From Vulcanimicrobiota bacterium (GTDB lineage: Bacteria; Vulcanimicrobiota; Vulcanimicrobiia; Eremiobacterales; Eremiobacteraceae), in contig JAFAKE010000081.1 of assembly GCA_019235715.1 (NCBI GenBank), forward strand, positions 1 to 64,000: a DNA stretch of 64,000 nt. The letters are read 5' to 3'. Shown piece by piece: positions 44,046 to 53,067 of this stretch. Both the position numbers and the translations under genes were made by a program. The notes beneath the pieces are model-generated. The model made no database searches, was not told the DNA's origin, and saw only the letters and a list, made by a program, of their open reading frames with translations. Position 1 is the stretch's first letter, and each line of letters starts with the position of its first letter.

Positions 44046-44560
44046 TCGCCGGCCTCTGCAGGCCGGCGCTGCATCGCGCTCGGTTCGCGCGGCGTTTCAG
44101 CCGGCGAGCGGTCGAGGCCCGTGCCGGCTTCGCGCAATAGCGCAGCAGCGAGTTCGTCCGGATACGCCGACTCGTAGACGATACGCGCGATGCCAGCGTT
44201 GATCAGCAGTTTTGCGCACGTCAGACACGGGTGGTCGGTGCAGTACATCGTGCCGCCCGCGATCGGCGTGCCGTAGCGCGCGGCCTGCACCAACGCGTTT
44301 TGTTCGGCGTGCGTCGAGCGCGCACAGTGGCCGTCGCGCATGTCGCCGCCGTTCGTATGGTCGCAGTGGCGCATGCCGATCGGCGCGCCGTTATAGCCGG
44401 TCGCGAGGATGCGTTTGTCCTTGACGATGACCGCGCCGACGGAACGGCGCGAGCACGTCGCGCGCGTCGCCACCGCGCGCGTGATCGCCATGAAGTACTC
44501 GTCCCATGAGGGGCGGTCGTGCGTCTGCGGCTGCGGGATCTGCGCGAGCGTCTCGTTCAC
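44042..44560 (-). CDS. dCMP deaminase family protein (ComEB-like)
   Basis: A zinc-dependent deaminase of 172 residues that would supply dUMP for thymidylate synthesis. Active-site motifs: CARSTHAEQNAL with the zinc His and proton-shuttling Glu, and TDHPCLTCAKLLINAGI with two zinc cysteines. The RRSVGAVIVKDKRILATGYNGAPIGMRHCDH segment is typical of dCMP deaminases. The C-terminal 30 residues are a Pro/Glu/Arg-rich tail of unknown role. It lies 4 bases after glyA. Confidence 0.92.
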   Translation of the reverse strand: MNETLAQIPQPQTHDRPSWDEYFMAITRAVATRATCSRRSVGAVIVKDKRILATGYNGAPIGMRHCDHTNGGDMRDGHCARSTHAEQNALVQAARYGTPIAGGTMYCTDHPCLTCAKLLINAGIARIVYESAYPDELAAALLREAGTGLDRSPAETPREPSAMQRRPAEAGE

Positions 44561-44564
44561 GGCG

Positions 44565-45818
44565 TCAGGGTACGTCGAACTGCGCCGTCAGTTCGTAGAC
44601 CCGCGCGCGCAACGCGTCGACGCGCGCGTGCGTGCCGATGTCGTCCATCGCCGCGCCGATAATGTCGGCGATCTCGCGCATCTGCGCTTCTTTCATGCCG
44701 CGCGTCGTGATCGCGGGAGTGCCGATGCGCACGCCGCTTGCGACGGTAGGCGGGTTCTTATCGAACGGAATCGTGTTTTTGTTGACCGTGATGCCGATCT
44801 GGTCCAGGTATGCCTCGACGTCTTTGCCGGTCTGGCCGCGGACTGAGACGTCGACAAGCATGAGATGATTGTCGGTGCCGCCGGCGACGATGCGCAGCCC
44901 GTGATCTTGCAAGGCGGCGGCGAGCGCCTTGGCGTTGGCGATGACTTGGCGCGCGTAGTCCGTGAACGCCGGGGCGAGCGCTTCGTTGAAGGCGACCGCT
45001 TTAGCCGCGATGATGTGCATGAGCGGGCCGCCCTGAATGCCCGGAAACACCTTCTTGTTGATCGTTTTGCCGCGTTCGGCATCGCACATCACGGCGCCGC
45101 CGCGCGGACCGCGCAGCGTCTTGTGCGTGGTCGTGGTGACGTATTCGGCATGCCCGACCGGCGACGGATGCAGGCCGGTCGCGACCAGACCGGCGACGTG
45201 TGCGATGTCGGCCATCATGACGGCGCCGACCTCATGGGCGATCGCGGCGAACGCCTGCCAATCCGGGATGCGCGAGTACGCGCTCCACCCGGTGACGAGC
45301 AATTTCGGCTTGTGCTCTTTTGCGAGCGCTAAGATCTCGTCGTAGTCGAAGCGCTCGGTCGTAGGATCGACCGTGTAGCCGATGGCGTTGTAAAGACTGC
45401 CGCTGAAGTTGACCTTGCTGCCATGCGTGAGATGCCCACCGTGGTCGAGCGCCGCGCCCATGACGGTGTCGCCCGGCTTGACGGCGGCGAAATACACGGC
45501 CATGTTCGCCTGCGCGCCCGAATGCGGCTGCACGTTGGCATACTCGACGCCGAACAACTGCTTGAGCCGTTCGATCGCGAGCGTCTCCGCGACGTCGACG
45601 AACTCGCAGCCGCCGTAGTAGCGCTTGCCTGGATAGCCTTCGGCGTATTTGTTGGTCATCACGCTGGCGGCGGCTTCGCGCACGGCCGGGCTGACGTAAT
45701 TCTCTGACGCGATCAACTCGAGATTCTTGCGCTGGCGCTCTTCCTCTTTGACGATCGCGTCGTAGATCTGCGGGTCTTCGGAAGCGAGCATGGATTGTTC
45801 GAGCAGACGCGCGTTCAC
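44565..45818 (-). CDS. glyA: Serine hydroxymethyltransferase
   Basis: PLP enzyme that converts serine and tetrahydrofolate to glycine and methylene-tetrahydrofolate. 417 residues. It shows [16 protein letters not shown], the conserved [20 protein letters not shown], and the PLP lysine in [16 protein letters not shown]. The ORF track begins inside rpiB in another frame; the GTG two bases after the rpiB stop gives the usual length, with AAGGAG upstream. Methylene-THF made here feeds thymidylate synthesis together with the deaminase next door. Confidence 0.97.
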   Translation of the reverse strand: MNARLLEQSMLASEDPQIYDAIVKEEERQRKNLELIASENYVSPAVREAAASVMTNKYAEGYPGKRYYGGCEFVDVAETLAIERLKQLFGVEYANVQPHSGAQANMAVYFAAVKPGDTVMGAALDHGGHLTHGSKVNFSGSLYNAIGYTVDPTTERFDYDEILALAKEHKPKLLVTGWSAYSRIPDWQAFAAIAHEVGAVMMADIAHVAGLVATGLHPSPVGHAEYVTTTTHKTLRGPRGGAVMCDAERGKTINKKVFPGIQGGPLMHIIAAKAVAFNEALAPAFTDYARQVIANAKALAAALQDHGLRIVAGGTDNHLMLVDVSVRGQTGKDVEAYLDQIGITVNKNTIPFDKNPPTVASGVRIGTPAITTRGMKEAQMREIADIIGAAMDDIGTHARVDALRARVYELTAQFDVP

Positions 45819-45820
45819 CG

Positions 45821-46300
45821 CTAGACGTGCTCCTTGCTCTGCGGATCGTATTCGTCGAGTTCGGAGACGCGGCGCGCATGCCGGCCGCCTTCGCCCTCGG
45901 TGTGCAGCCAAACGTCGAGGCATTCGACGATCATCTCCCAGCCGACAAGGCGCTCCGCGAAGCAGATGATGTTCGCGTGATTGTGCTGACGCGACAGTTT
46001 TGCGGAATACGGTTCGGCCACCGGCGCCGCGCGTGCACCGCGCACCTTATTGGCGGCCATGGCGATGCCGATGCTCGAACCGCAGACAAGCACTCCGCGG
46101 TCGAACTCCCCGCTCGCAACCGCTTCGCCGACCTTGAAACCGATCAGCGGGTAGTCGACCGGATCGGTCGAGTACGTGCCGAAGTCCGACACTTCATGAC
46201 CCCACTGGCGCAGTAGGTCAGCGAGCTGCTGTTTGTAGAGGAAACCGGCGTGATCGGCGCCGACCGCGATGCGGAAAACGTGGGCGTTTGTCTCGTTCAT
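45821..46300 (-). CDS. rpiB: Ribose-5-phosphate isomerase B
   Basis: It interconverts ribulose-5-P and ribose-5-P. 159 residues. Motifs: [64 protein letters not shown] with the active-site Cys in VCGSS, and [15 protein letters not shown]. It lies 2 bases before glyA and 6 after the phosphatase gene. Confidence 0.95.
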   Translation of the reverse strand: MNETNAHVFRIAVGADHAGFLYKQQLADLLRQWGHEVSDFGTYSTDPVDYPLIGFKVGEAVASGEFDRGVLVCGSSIGIAMAANKVRGARAAPVAEPYSAKLSRQHNHANIICFAERLVGWEMIVECLDVWLHTEGEGGRHARRVSELDEYDPQSKEHV

Positions 46301-46306
46301 ACGCTC

Positions 46307-46810
46307 CTACACGTTCTTCGGGCCCGCGCGCTCGCCCGCCTTGAGCACGAGCGCGCTGAGCACGCGCGGCATTCCGGCGATGAGCTGGTCGCGCACGCGG
46401 CGGTAGTCTTCGAGGCTGCTGCCGTACGGATCGGGCACGTCGCCTAATCCGGTAAGTTCGTCGAAGCTGGCGATGTTCGTCGCCGCCGGGTGGCGCGCGC
46501 GCAGCCAGGCCGCGTGCGCGCGCGTTAGCGCGACGACAAGCGAGGCATCGCGCACGAGTTCAAACGATACCTGACTTGCGATGTGCTCGCGCAAACCGAC
46601 GCCGACTTCAGCGACCGCTTCGCCGGCCGTGCTCTCCGCGGGTAGGCCCACGAGGGCGGACGTGCCGGCGCTGGCCGCGCGGATGTGCAACCCGCCGTGG
46701 CGCGCGAGCTCGACTGCGAGCGCCGCCGCCATCGGGCTGCGGCAGATGTTGCCCGAACAGACGAAGAGCACGAGAGGCGGCGCGTGCGGCGCTTGCCGGC
46801 CGGAGGTCAT
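46307..46810 (-). CDS. Low-molecular-weight protein-tyrosine/arginine phosphatase family
   Basis: 167 residues from the chosen ATG. The phosphate loop CX5R is seen as VLFVCSGNICRSPMAAAL (Cys18, Arg24), and the general-acid loop as DVPDPYGSSLEDY. The ORF track adds 37 residues, but those lie in the divergent neighbour. In Bacillus the homologue YwlE is an arginine phosphatase and lies at the same place before rpiB-glyA; whether this one is Tyr- or Arg-specific cannot be told. It heads the long minus-strand gene run. Confidence 0.9.
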   Translation of the reverse strand: MTSGRQAPHAPPLVLFVCSGNICRSPMAAALAVELARHGGLHIRAASAGTSALVGLPAESTAGEAVAEVGVGLREHIASQVSFELVRDASLVVALTRAHAAWLRARHPAATNIASFDELTGLGDVPDPYGSSLEDYRRVRDQLIAGMPRVLSALVLKAGERAGPKNV

Positions 46811-46868
46811 ACCGTCGGTTGCTTCGCGCACGAAGGTCGAGACCCCGTTGCGAAGAACGCCGGGCGCG

Positions 46869-47567
46869 ATGAGATTGGCGCTGAGCTCGCGCAGTTTCGC
46901 GCGCGCGCTGGAAAGCGGCACGCTGACGCAGCTCGAGTGGATCGACGTATGCTGCGCCGAGCCCGCGATCGACGGCGCCGATTTTGCGCGCGAACATTTC
47001 CCGCGTCGCGATGACGACTATCTCGCGCAGATCAAGAAACTGTGCGTCGATCGGCGCTTGACGATTGCGGGAATGAACAGCGCTGCACGATTCGGCGGCG
47101 GCGGCGTCGACGCTCAGGCGGGTGAGATGTGCGCGACGTTGGACGAGGCTGCGCTCATCGGAGCTCCGCTCGTGCGCTTTTCGTGCGCTGCGGTCGACGG
47201 ACCGGCCGGCGTCGTGTGGGGCGAACTCATCCGCGGTTTGAAGTTCGTGAGCGAGCACGCGAAGCGCGTCAATGTGACGCTGGCGCTCGCGCCGCTCTCA
47301 GGCACGCTGGTCGCCGACGAAGCAGCCGCCAAGCGCGCGCTCAAGGAATGCGACTCGGCGTGGCTGCGCCTTGCCATTCCGGCGGCGGTCGCGTGGGAGA
47401 CGCATGCGCGCGATGCGGTCGTCATGACGTCGGCGCCGCGCGGCGATGATCTTGCAGCGGCGCTGCGTTTCCGCGGATTCGTCAGCCTAGAAGATGAAAG
47501 CGGCACGCTCGATGCCGCACGTCTGCGGCGCTGGGCGGAAACGTTCTACGCCCCGGGTATAGAGTAG
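46869..47567 (+). CDS. TIM-barrel sugar-phosphate isomerase/epimerase-like protein
   Basis: 232 residues resembling xylose-isomerase-like TIM barrels: RLALSSRSFARALESGTLTQLEWIDVCC at the start, DDDYLAQIKKLCVDRRLTIAGMNSAARFG, then APLVRFSCAAVD and a late AETFYAP. The metal ligands of the family are not obvious, so it may be a divergent or inactive member. The ORF track starts 96 codons early within the antisense of the phosphatase gene. It is divergent from the phosphatase (58-base gap) and convergent with the 6S RNA. Confidence 0.65.
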   Translation: MRLALSSRSFARALESGTLTQLEWIDVCCAEPAIDGADFAREHFPRRDDDYLAQIKKLCVDRRLTIAGMNSAARFGGGGVDAQAGEMCATLDEAALIGAPLVRFSCAAVDGPAGVVWGELIRGLKFVSEHAKRVNVTLALAPLSGTLVADEAAAKRALKECDSAWLRLAIPAAVAWETHARDAVVMTSAPRGDDLAAALRFRGFVSLEDESGTLDAARLRRWAETFYAPGIE

Positions 47568-47577
47568 GCCGATGCAA

Positions 47578-47602
47578 ACGGCCCGCCGTGAAAGCGGGCC
47601 GT
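47578..47602. terminator. Shared hairpin terminator of the TIM-barrel gene and 6S RNA
   Basis: A perfect 9-bp stem, ACGGCCCGC / GCGGGCCGT with a 7-base loop, lies 10 bases after the plus-strand stop and directly after the 3' end of the minus-strand 6S RNA, followed there by TTTGC. It fits both transcripts. Confidence 0.75.
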
Positions 47603-47611
47603 CCGTTCGCT

Positions 47612-47790
47612 CTGCCCCGAAGTGCCGTTGCCTGCAAGGGACTTGAACCTGCACCTGCAGGTGGGTGCTCACCCGGCCGAACGCAGGCTTCCCTCTACGA
47701 GGAGGGCTTGCTCAAGGCGGCGCGGAGATCGGCTCCCGTTGTGATTGCGTTGGCTCAATCACAAAGCAAGCTGACGCACACCGCAGGGAG
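47612..47790 (-). ncRNA. ssrS: 6S RNA
   Basis: About 180 bases on the minus strand, the usual 6S length. The 5' arm CCCUGCGGUGU pairs with the 3' arm GCACUUCGGGG (one mismatch and several G-U pairs), and next to it UUGCUUUG pairs with CAGGCAA. The 5' strand continues to ...GAUUGAGCC and the 3' strand carries GGUUCAAGUCCCUUGCAGGCAACGGCA, both close to the conserved 6S arms that flank the open-promoter-like bubble. Small hairpins such as CCCUC/GAGGG fill the centre. 6S RNA binds the housekeeping RNA polymerase as a promoter mimic in stationary phase. It is directly followed by a terminator. A covariance-model search was not possible here. Confidence 0.8.
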
Positions 47791-47819
47791 ATCTCGCGCG
47801 ATCGCTCACGCGTGGCCAT

Positions 47820-47848
47820 ACGGTAACATCTCGCGGCGCACAAGACAA
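47820..47848 (-). promoter_or_regulatory. Putative 6S RNA promoter
   Basis: TTGTCT, 17 bases, TACCGT on the minus strand. The predicted start lies about 20 bases before the closing stem, allowing a short processed leader. An inverted repeat (ACAAGTCT / AGACTTGT, 47845-47873) overlaps the -35. Confidence 0.5.
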
Positions 47849-47926
47849 GTCTTGACTTTGGCGTGAGACTTGTTCCGGCTCCCGCGCGCGGACGGTAATC
47901 GTACGCGAACCGACGAACGATGGCGC

Positions 47927-49798
47927 ATGCGCCTCGGGCACAAGCTTCGGGCGGCGTTCGCATTCGCGTTGATCGCAGGTTGCGCGCTGGCGGTCGCCAG
48001 CGTCAACACAGGCCGCGCGCAGTTTCCGATACCGAATCCGGCGGGAGCCGCGCAAGATGCGGCCGTGCGCGCCGCGCTCTCCTCGTTCGGCAAAGCGGTC
48101 GGCGATCAACTGCCGATCGTCGTCTCGCCTTCCGATGCGTATCCCACCGCGCAATTGCCCGGCGCTCCGTTCGCGGCGGGCGCTGCGCCGAACATCACCT
48201 CACTGCTGCGAGCGTCGAGCGACGGCACCGTTGCGCTGCCGCCCGGCGATTATACGTTTACGGTCGACGTCTTCTGCATGAAGGCGCACGCGCACAGTCC
48301 GAGCGCACACCGCTACCTCGTCGCGCCGCTGCGCGGCGCCGCCGCTGATGTTTTCCGCGCGCTCAACGCACGCGCTCCGTCGTACGCGCTCAACCACGGC
48401 GCGTTGCAAGTCCTGTCATGGGATATCCAAGCCGGCCTTCCTTACAGCGCTATGCCTGTCGCACAGCGCACGATCGTCGATCGCGTGATTCCCGACTTCC
48501 GCTCGCGCCTCAATGCGGACGTGTACACGAACATCCGCGCGCAGTACGACCAAGTCGCGTCAAAAGTGCCGGGCATGCCGTCCTTTGACTCGGCGCTCGG
48601 GCGGCTCGGCCCGACCGGCCAAGCCATTCTCGAGATGCAGCGCTTGCGCGACGAAATGGCGCAGCCGCCGCCGACATTCGACGAGCTGGTGCGCGAACTG
48701 ATCCCATTCGCGCCGCCCGAGCACAACGTTTCCGGCGACACGCCGTGGAGCCGGTATTCCGATCGCGTCTACGTGCGCTTCGTCACGAGCGGCAATTTTG
48801 CGACGCCCGGCACATACGAGGTGCGCGTCCTCGCCGGCAATCAGGTAAGCACGACGCACATCGTCGGGCTCGGGCCGCCGGGCGGCGGCGCGCCGGTTCC
48901 GTTTTCGAACGTCGTCAACAATCCGGGCACGGATTCGGTGCAGCCGCTCACGCAAGCGCCGCAGCCGGGCGGCGCGCCATTGCTGCCCACGCCGTCACCG
49001 TCGCCTACCGCGTCCATCACGTCGGAGACCGTCGCGACGCAGCCCGCGGACCGCACGCGCACGGAAGTCGGCGTCAACGAACCGGTAATACTGACATTCT
49101 CCGGCGCGAGCGCGCAGTGGACCATCTCGGGAGGTCAAGGAAAACTCTCGACCACCAGCGGCAAGACGGTCAAGTACACCGCCAGCATCACCCCGGCGAC
49201 GGAGACCATCACCGCGGTCGATACGTCCACCCATGCGAGTGCGTCGATCACGTTCACGGTCATCCAGCCGCAGGATCCGTTGTTCGAAGTCGTTCCGGCG
49301 ACTGAGGCGACGCCGGCGCCCGACCCCGATTTCTGGCACCACATCCAAGGATATCCGGGCGTCGGGTTCTACGCGCGCGTGTATCTCCCGCCCGACACCG
49401 TTTCGTTCCAATACATCAAGGTGCGCGAGAGGGATGTGCAGTTCAGTGCGAACGGCTATTACACGTTTGAGAACGGCGTGTGGCACATCGGCGATAACCA
49501 CCGCGATCCAAATCCACCGTGGGTCGAGGTGCGATCGCTCGAACAAGGCAAAGGCTGGTTGCTCAAGCTGACGGATTCCATATGGTCGGGGGCGCAACCA
49601 AATATTCCGTTCAATCCGGGCAAAGTAAGCGCGGTGATCCCGTGGGAATACACGTCGGTCTCGAACCAAAGCCTCGGCCCGTTCAACTTCGCGACGGTCA
49701 CGCAAGTGTGCGAGTTGCACGGAGATCGCTCGACGCTCACGTGCCAGAAGGGTACCGCAAGCACGTCGTCCAGCGTCTCGGCGCCGTCGTACAAATGA
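47927..49798 (+). CDS. Large secreted protein of unknown function
   Basis: 623 residues with a signal peptide (LRAAFAFALIAGCALAVASVNTGRA). Not recognised. The N-terminal half is mixed alpha/beta (NITSLLRASSDGTVALPPGDYTFTVDVFCMKAHAHSP, then helices up to about 260). A strand-rich part follows, then a Pro/Ser/Thr linker (LLPTPSPSPTAS). An Ig-like module comes next (VGVNEPVILTFSGASAQWTISGGQGKLSTTSGKTVKYTASI), then a final Trp-rich region (YYTFENGVWHIGDNHRDPNPPWVEVRSLEQGKGWLL). A surface-exposed binding or adhesion role is a guess. The ATG chosen starts the signal peptide; the track adds 19 residues. It is divergent from the 6S RNA. Confidence 0.75.
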   Translation: MRLGHKLRAAFAFALIAGCALAVASVNTGRAQFPIPNPAGAAQDAAVRAALSSFGKAVGDQLPIVVSPSDAYPTAQLPGAPFAAGAAPNITSLLRASSDGTVALPPGDYTFTVDVFCMKAHAHSPSAHRYLVAPLRGAAADVFRALNARAPSYALNHGALQVLSWDIQAGLPYSAMPVAQRTIVDRVIPDFRSRLNADVYTNIRAQYDQVASKVPGMPSFDSALGRLGPTGQAILEMQRLRDEMAQPPPTFDELVRELIPFAPPEHNVSGDTPWSRYSDRVYVRFVTSGNFATPGTYEVRVLAGNQVSTTHIVGLGPPGGGAPVPFSNVVNNPGTDSVQPLTQAPQPGGAPLLPTPSPSPTASITSETVATQPADRTRTEVGVNEPVILTFSGASAQWTISGGQGKLSTTSGKTVKYTASITPATETITAVDTSTHASASITFTVIQPQDPLFEVVPATEATPAPDPDFWHHIQGYPGVGFYARVYLPPDTVSFQYIKVRERDVQFSANGYYTFENGVWHIGDNHRDPNPPWVEVRSLEQGKGWLLKLTDSIWSGAQPNIPFNPGKVSAVIPWEYTSVSNQSLGPFNFATVTQVCELHGDRSTLTCQKGTASTSSSVSAPSYK

Positions 49799-49874
49799 CC
49801 TCGGTGCGCGAGCCGAGGTAGCGCTGCGCGCGACTGCGAATCCGGACGTGCCGCTGTCAAGGCAAGGAGACGAC

Positions 49875-50297
49875 ATGGTCGATCGCTATTTCGCTGAATA
49901 CGCGGCATATCACAAAGACCGGCGCAACCTGATCTGCCACGAGATCGGCATTCCGCTGATCGTCTGGGCCATTTTCTCGCTGCTCGAGCTGGTCAAACTC
50001 GGGCCTGTCGATCTGGGACTTGTCGCCGGCGTGCTCATCATCGCGTTCTATCTCACGTTGGACGTGCGGCTCGCGCTGGTCGCGCTCGTCGCTTTCGCTG
50101 GCCTCTATATCGCCGGCCGCTACACGCCGTGGCCGCTCGCAATCGGCGCCTTCGTCCTCGGCTGGATCTTCCAATTCGTCGGACATGGATACGAAGGCAA
50201 AAGGCCTGCGTTCTTCACAAATCTGGTCCATCTGCTGGTCGGCCCATTGTGGATCTGCTCGTTGGCGATGCCGCGCACCAAGAGCGCGACGCCATGA
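49875..50297 (+). CDS. Mpo1/DUF962-like membrane protein
   Basis: 140 residues with three or four helices. Family motifs: YFAEYAAYHKDRRNLICHEIGIPLIVWAIF with conserved histidines, and WIFQFVGHGYEGKRPAFFTNLVHLLVGPLWI. Yeast Mpo1 is an iron-dependent dioxygenase of 2-hydroxy fatty acids; the bacterial members are largely uncharacterised. AAGGAGACGAC sets the ATG start. It opens a run of seven plus-strand genes. Confidence 0.85.
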   Translation: MVDRYFAEYAAYHKDRRNLICHEIGIPLIVWAIFSLLELVKLGPVDLGLVAGVLIIAFYLTLDVRLALVALVAFAGLYIAGRYTPWPLAIGAFVLGWIFQFVGHGYEGKRPAFFTNLVHLLVGPLWICSLAMPRTKSATP

Positions 50298-50316
50298 AGA
50301 CCGTGCTGGGCAACGC

Positions 50317-50925
50317 CTGAACAAAGCTCGTTTCGAAGCATTCTCCGATGGCGTTTTCGCCTTTGCGGCGACGCTGCTCGTGCTGGGCTTCGTGCTGCCG
50401 GCCTTCTCGAGCGCTCCGACCGAGACGCTGATGCGCTCAGCGCTGCTGCACATGTGGCCGAATCTCATCGCCTACTTTATGAGTTTTTCCGTCATCGGGA
50501 TCATGTGGCACAATCATCACACGCTGTTCCGGCCGGTGCGCACGATCGACCGGCGTACCGTCTTTTACAATCTCATGTTGCTGGCTGTGACGGCGTTCAT
50601 TCCGTTTGCGACGTCGCTGCTGGGCACATACCCGGCGATGCGACCGACGACGTTTCTGTACGGCCTGACCCTGACGATGTCGGCGACGGCATACAACGTC
50701 ATGCTCAACCACCTCGTCGCGAGCCGCGCGTTCGATCCCGAGGTCAGCGAAGACGCGATCCGCGGCACCGTATTCGCCTATCGCGTCGGCTGGATCACCT
50801 ACCCTGCCGCGATGGCGATCGCTCTCATCGCGCCGGTCGTCAGCTTCGCGCTCTATCTCGCGATCACGATCTTTTATCTGATTCCGCGCGGCGTCGACAC
50901 CGATGCCGGCGCGCGGACGCGATGA
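50317..50925 (+). CDS. TMEM175-like potassium channel family protein, non-canonical start
   Basis: 202 residues with six hydrophobic helices. The diagnostic RxxxFSD motif is seen at the start (ARFEAFSDGVFAFAATLLVLGF), and the second helix ends IGIMWHNHHTLFRPVR as in this family. No ATG, GTG or TTG precedes the conserved motif in frame at a sensible distance; CTG (before NKARFEAFSDG) is the best start. The track's 301-residue version would overlap the Mpo1-like gene out of frame. The stop overlaps the next start as ATGA. Confidence 0.75.
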   Translation: MNKARFEAFSDGVFAFAATLLVLGFVLPAFSSAPTETLMRSALLHMWPNLIAYFMSFSVIGIMWHNHHTLFRPVRTIDRRTVFYNLMLLAVTAFIPFATSLLGTYPAMRPTTFLYGLTLTMSATAYNVMLNHLVASRAFDPEVSEDAIRGTVFAYRVGWITYPAAMAIALIAPVVSFALYLAITIFYLIPRGVDTDAGARTR

Positions 50926-51944
50926 GCGAGCGCGCAGCGCAGTTGCGCTTCCAACCGCTCGACCTGCGTCTGCGCCATCGTTTCACGATCGCGCGCAGCT
51001 CCGAAGACATTTCACGGACTCTGATCGTGCATCTGCGGGCGCGCGGAATCGACGCGCTGGGTGAAGTGACGCCATCGCAGCGTTACGGCGAGACCGTCGA
51101 GCTTATCGAGCGTCAGCTTCGCGGCGTGACCGTGCCGGAAGACGAGCTGCTCGACGTGCCGCGCGCGCTCGCACGTCTGCCCGCAACGCAACGCGGCGCG
51201 ATGTGCGCGCTCGATCTGGCGCAGCACGACTACGCCGGCAAGTTGTTCGGCGTGCCCGCCTACGAGCTATTCCACCTCGATCCGTCGGCTGCGAAACAGA
51301 CGTCGTTCACGATCGGCATCGCCGGCATTGAAGAAACCCTTGCGAAAGTGCGCGAAGCGGCGCACATGCCGATCCTCAAGGTCAAACTCGGCACCGGTCA
51401 CGAGGTCGAAACGCTCGAATCGATCCGCGCTATCTATCACGGCACCATACGAATCGACGCGAACGAGGGCTGGACGCCGGAGCAGGCGGTGGCGTGCCTG
51501 CACGAGCTTGCGCGTTTCGATCTCGAATTCTGCGAGCAGCCGATCGCCGCCGGGCATCCCGAGCAGTTGCGCTACGTGCGCGAGCGCAGTCCGATCCCGA
51601 TCTTCAGCGATGAGGATTCGGTGACCGCCGACGACCTGCCCAAGCTTGCCGGCTGCGTTGACGGCGTCAACGTCAAGCTGGTCAAGTGCGGCGGCATGCG
51701 CGAAGGCGTGCGCATGATCCGCGACGCCCGCGCGCTCGGACTGAAAGTGATGATCGGATGCATGATCGAGTCGTCGGTGCTGACGACGGCGGCCGCGCAC
51801 TTGACGCCGCTCGCGGACTACGCGGACATCGACGGCCCGTTGCTGATCGCGGACGATCCGTTCGCAGGCGTGACGTACGAGGGCGCTCAATTGCGCCTGC
51901 CGGCAGCGCCCGGGCTAGGGGTGCGGGCGCGCACCGCGGCGTAG
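50922..51944 (+). CDS. dgcA: Enolase-superfamily epimerase, DgcA / dipeptide epimerase type
   Basis: 340 residues of the mandelate racemase / muconate-lactonising group. Active-site pieces: the KxK acid-base pair in LKVKLGTGHE, metal ligands in IRIDANEGW, FCEQP and IFSDEDSV, and the second lysine in NVKLVKCGGMREG. General annotation would be L-Ala-D/L-Glu epimerase. Because a DUF1611 (DgcN-type) gene follows directly, N-acetyl-D-glutamate racemase (DgcA) is a strong alternative. The ATG overlaps the upstream stop; the track's longer N-terminus is the TMEM175-like gene in another frame. Confidence 0.82.
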   Translation: MSERAAQLRFQPLDLRLRHRFTIARSSEDISRTLIVHLRARGIDALGEVTPSQRYGETVELIERQLRGVTVPEDELLDVPRALARLPATQRGAMCALDLAQHDYAGKLFGVPAYELFHLDPSAAKQTSFTIGIAGIEETLAKVREAAHMPILKVKLGTGHEVETLESIRAIYHGTIRIDANEGWTPEQAVACLHELARFDLEFCEQPIAAGHPEQLRYVRERSPIPIFSDEDSVTADDLPKLAGCVDGVNVKLVKCGGMREGVRMIRDARALGLKVMIGCMIESSVLTTAAAHLTPLADYADIDGPLLIADDPFAGVTYEGAQLRLPAAPGLGVRARTAA

Positions 51945-51953
51945 TCGGCGAAC

Positions 51954-53030
51954 ATGGCGCGGCGCTATGCCGTTCTCACCGAAGGGCATCTGCTCGACCG
52001 GCGCGCGAAGACCGCGCACGGCGTGATCCAGTACGGCCGTGACGAGATCGCGGCCGTCATCGATTCCGCATTCGCGGGCCAAGACGTGCGCGATGTGCTG
52101 CCGCGGCTCGGACGCTCGGCGCCGATCGTCGCGTGCATGCGCGACGCGCTTGCGTACCGTCCGACGTCGCTGCTGCTCGGCGTCGCCAACCAAGGCGGCT
52201 TCATTCCGGAATCTTTTCGCTCGCAGATCCTCGACGCGATCGATGCCGGCCTTGAGATCGTGAGCGGATTGCACCAGCTCTTGCGCGATGATCCTGAGTT
52301 CGCCGCGCGTGCGCACGCGTCAGGCGCAAAACTCTGGGACGTGCGCGTGCCGCCTGCCGACATCCCTTTGTTCTCGGGCGCGGCGTATCGCGCGCCGGCT
52401 GTGGTAGCGCTCGCCGTCGGCAGCGATTGCGCTGTCGGCAAGAAATCGGTGATGATCGAGCTCGACCGCGCGGCGCGCGCGGCGGGCGCCCGCAGCGAAT
52501 TCGTGGCCACCGGGCAGACGGGCACGCTTATCGCGGGCAAAGGCATCGTCGTCGATCGCGTCATCTCCGACTTCATCACTGGCGCGGCCGAACAGCTCGT
52601 GTTGAACGTCGCGCCCGACGCCGACATCGCGCTCGTCGAAGGCCAGGGTAGCTTGTGGCATCCTGCATATGCGCCCGTCACGCTTGGCCTGCTCTTCGGC
52701 TGCGCTCCGGATCTGCTCGTCATGTGCATCGACAGCGCGCGCACGGAAGTCGAAGAGTACGGCATCGCGCTGCCGCCGCTCAGCGACATGATCCGCGCGC
52801 ATGAAGCGCTCGTGCAGCCGATCAAGTCCGCGCTCGTCGCAGCAGTCGCGGTCAATACCGCAACGTTACCGGAAGCCGCCGCGCGCGACGCGATCGCACG
52901 CGCACACGCTTCGTGCGGGTTGCCCGCCGACGATGTCGTGCGTTTCGGCGCGGCGCGCTTATGGCGCGCCGTACGGGCCGCCGCGGAGCGCACGGACAAA
53001 TGGCGCGCGCGCACGCACGCGGCCCGCTGA
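51954..53030 (+). CDS. dgcN: DUF1611 P-loop protein, DgcN-type D-glutamate N-acetyltransferase
   Basis: 358 residues. A DUF1611 N-terminal domain (VLTEGHLLDRRAKTAHGVIQYG) is followed by a P-loop domain with GSDCAVGKKSVMIELDRAARAAG, then EFVATGQTGTLIAGKGIVVDRVISDFITGAAEQLV and VEGQGSLWHPAY, all typical of the family. DgcN proteins have been shown elsewhere to N-acetylate D-glutamate, and DgcA then racemises the product. The two genes are 9 bases apart here, as in that pathway. The function is by family and context. Confidence 0.82.
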   Translation: MARRYAVLTEGHLLDRRAKTAHGVIQYGRDEIAAVIDSAFAGQDVRDVLPRLGRSAPIVACMRDALAYRPTSLLLGVANQGGFIPESFRSQILDAIDAGLEIVSGLHQLLRDDPEFAARAHASGAKLWDVRVPPADIPLFSGAAYRAPAVVALAVGSDCAVGKKSVMIELDRAARAAGARSEFVATGQTGTLIAGKGIVVDRVISDFITGAAEQLVLNVAPDADIALVEGQGSLWHPAYAPVTLGLLFGCAPDLLVMCIDSARTEVEEYGIALPPLSDMIRAHEALVQPIKSALVAAVAVNTATLPEAAARDAIARAHASCGLPADDVVRFGAARLWRAVRAAAERTDKWRARTHAAR

Positions 53031-53067
53031 CGCCATACCGCGGCCGCCACACGATCGCCGCGCTGTG

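Noticed and set aside
47631-47700. tRNA-like stretch with GGTTCAAGTCC on the minus strand
   Set aside because: The T-loop look-alike does not have a paired five-base stem, and no acceptor or anticodon arm can be drawn; the whole region fits 6S RNA instead.
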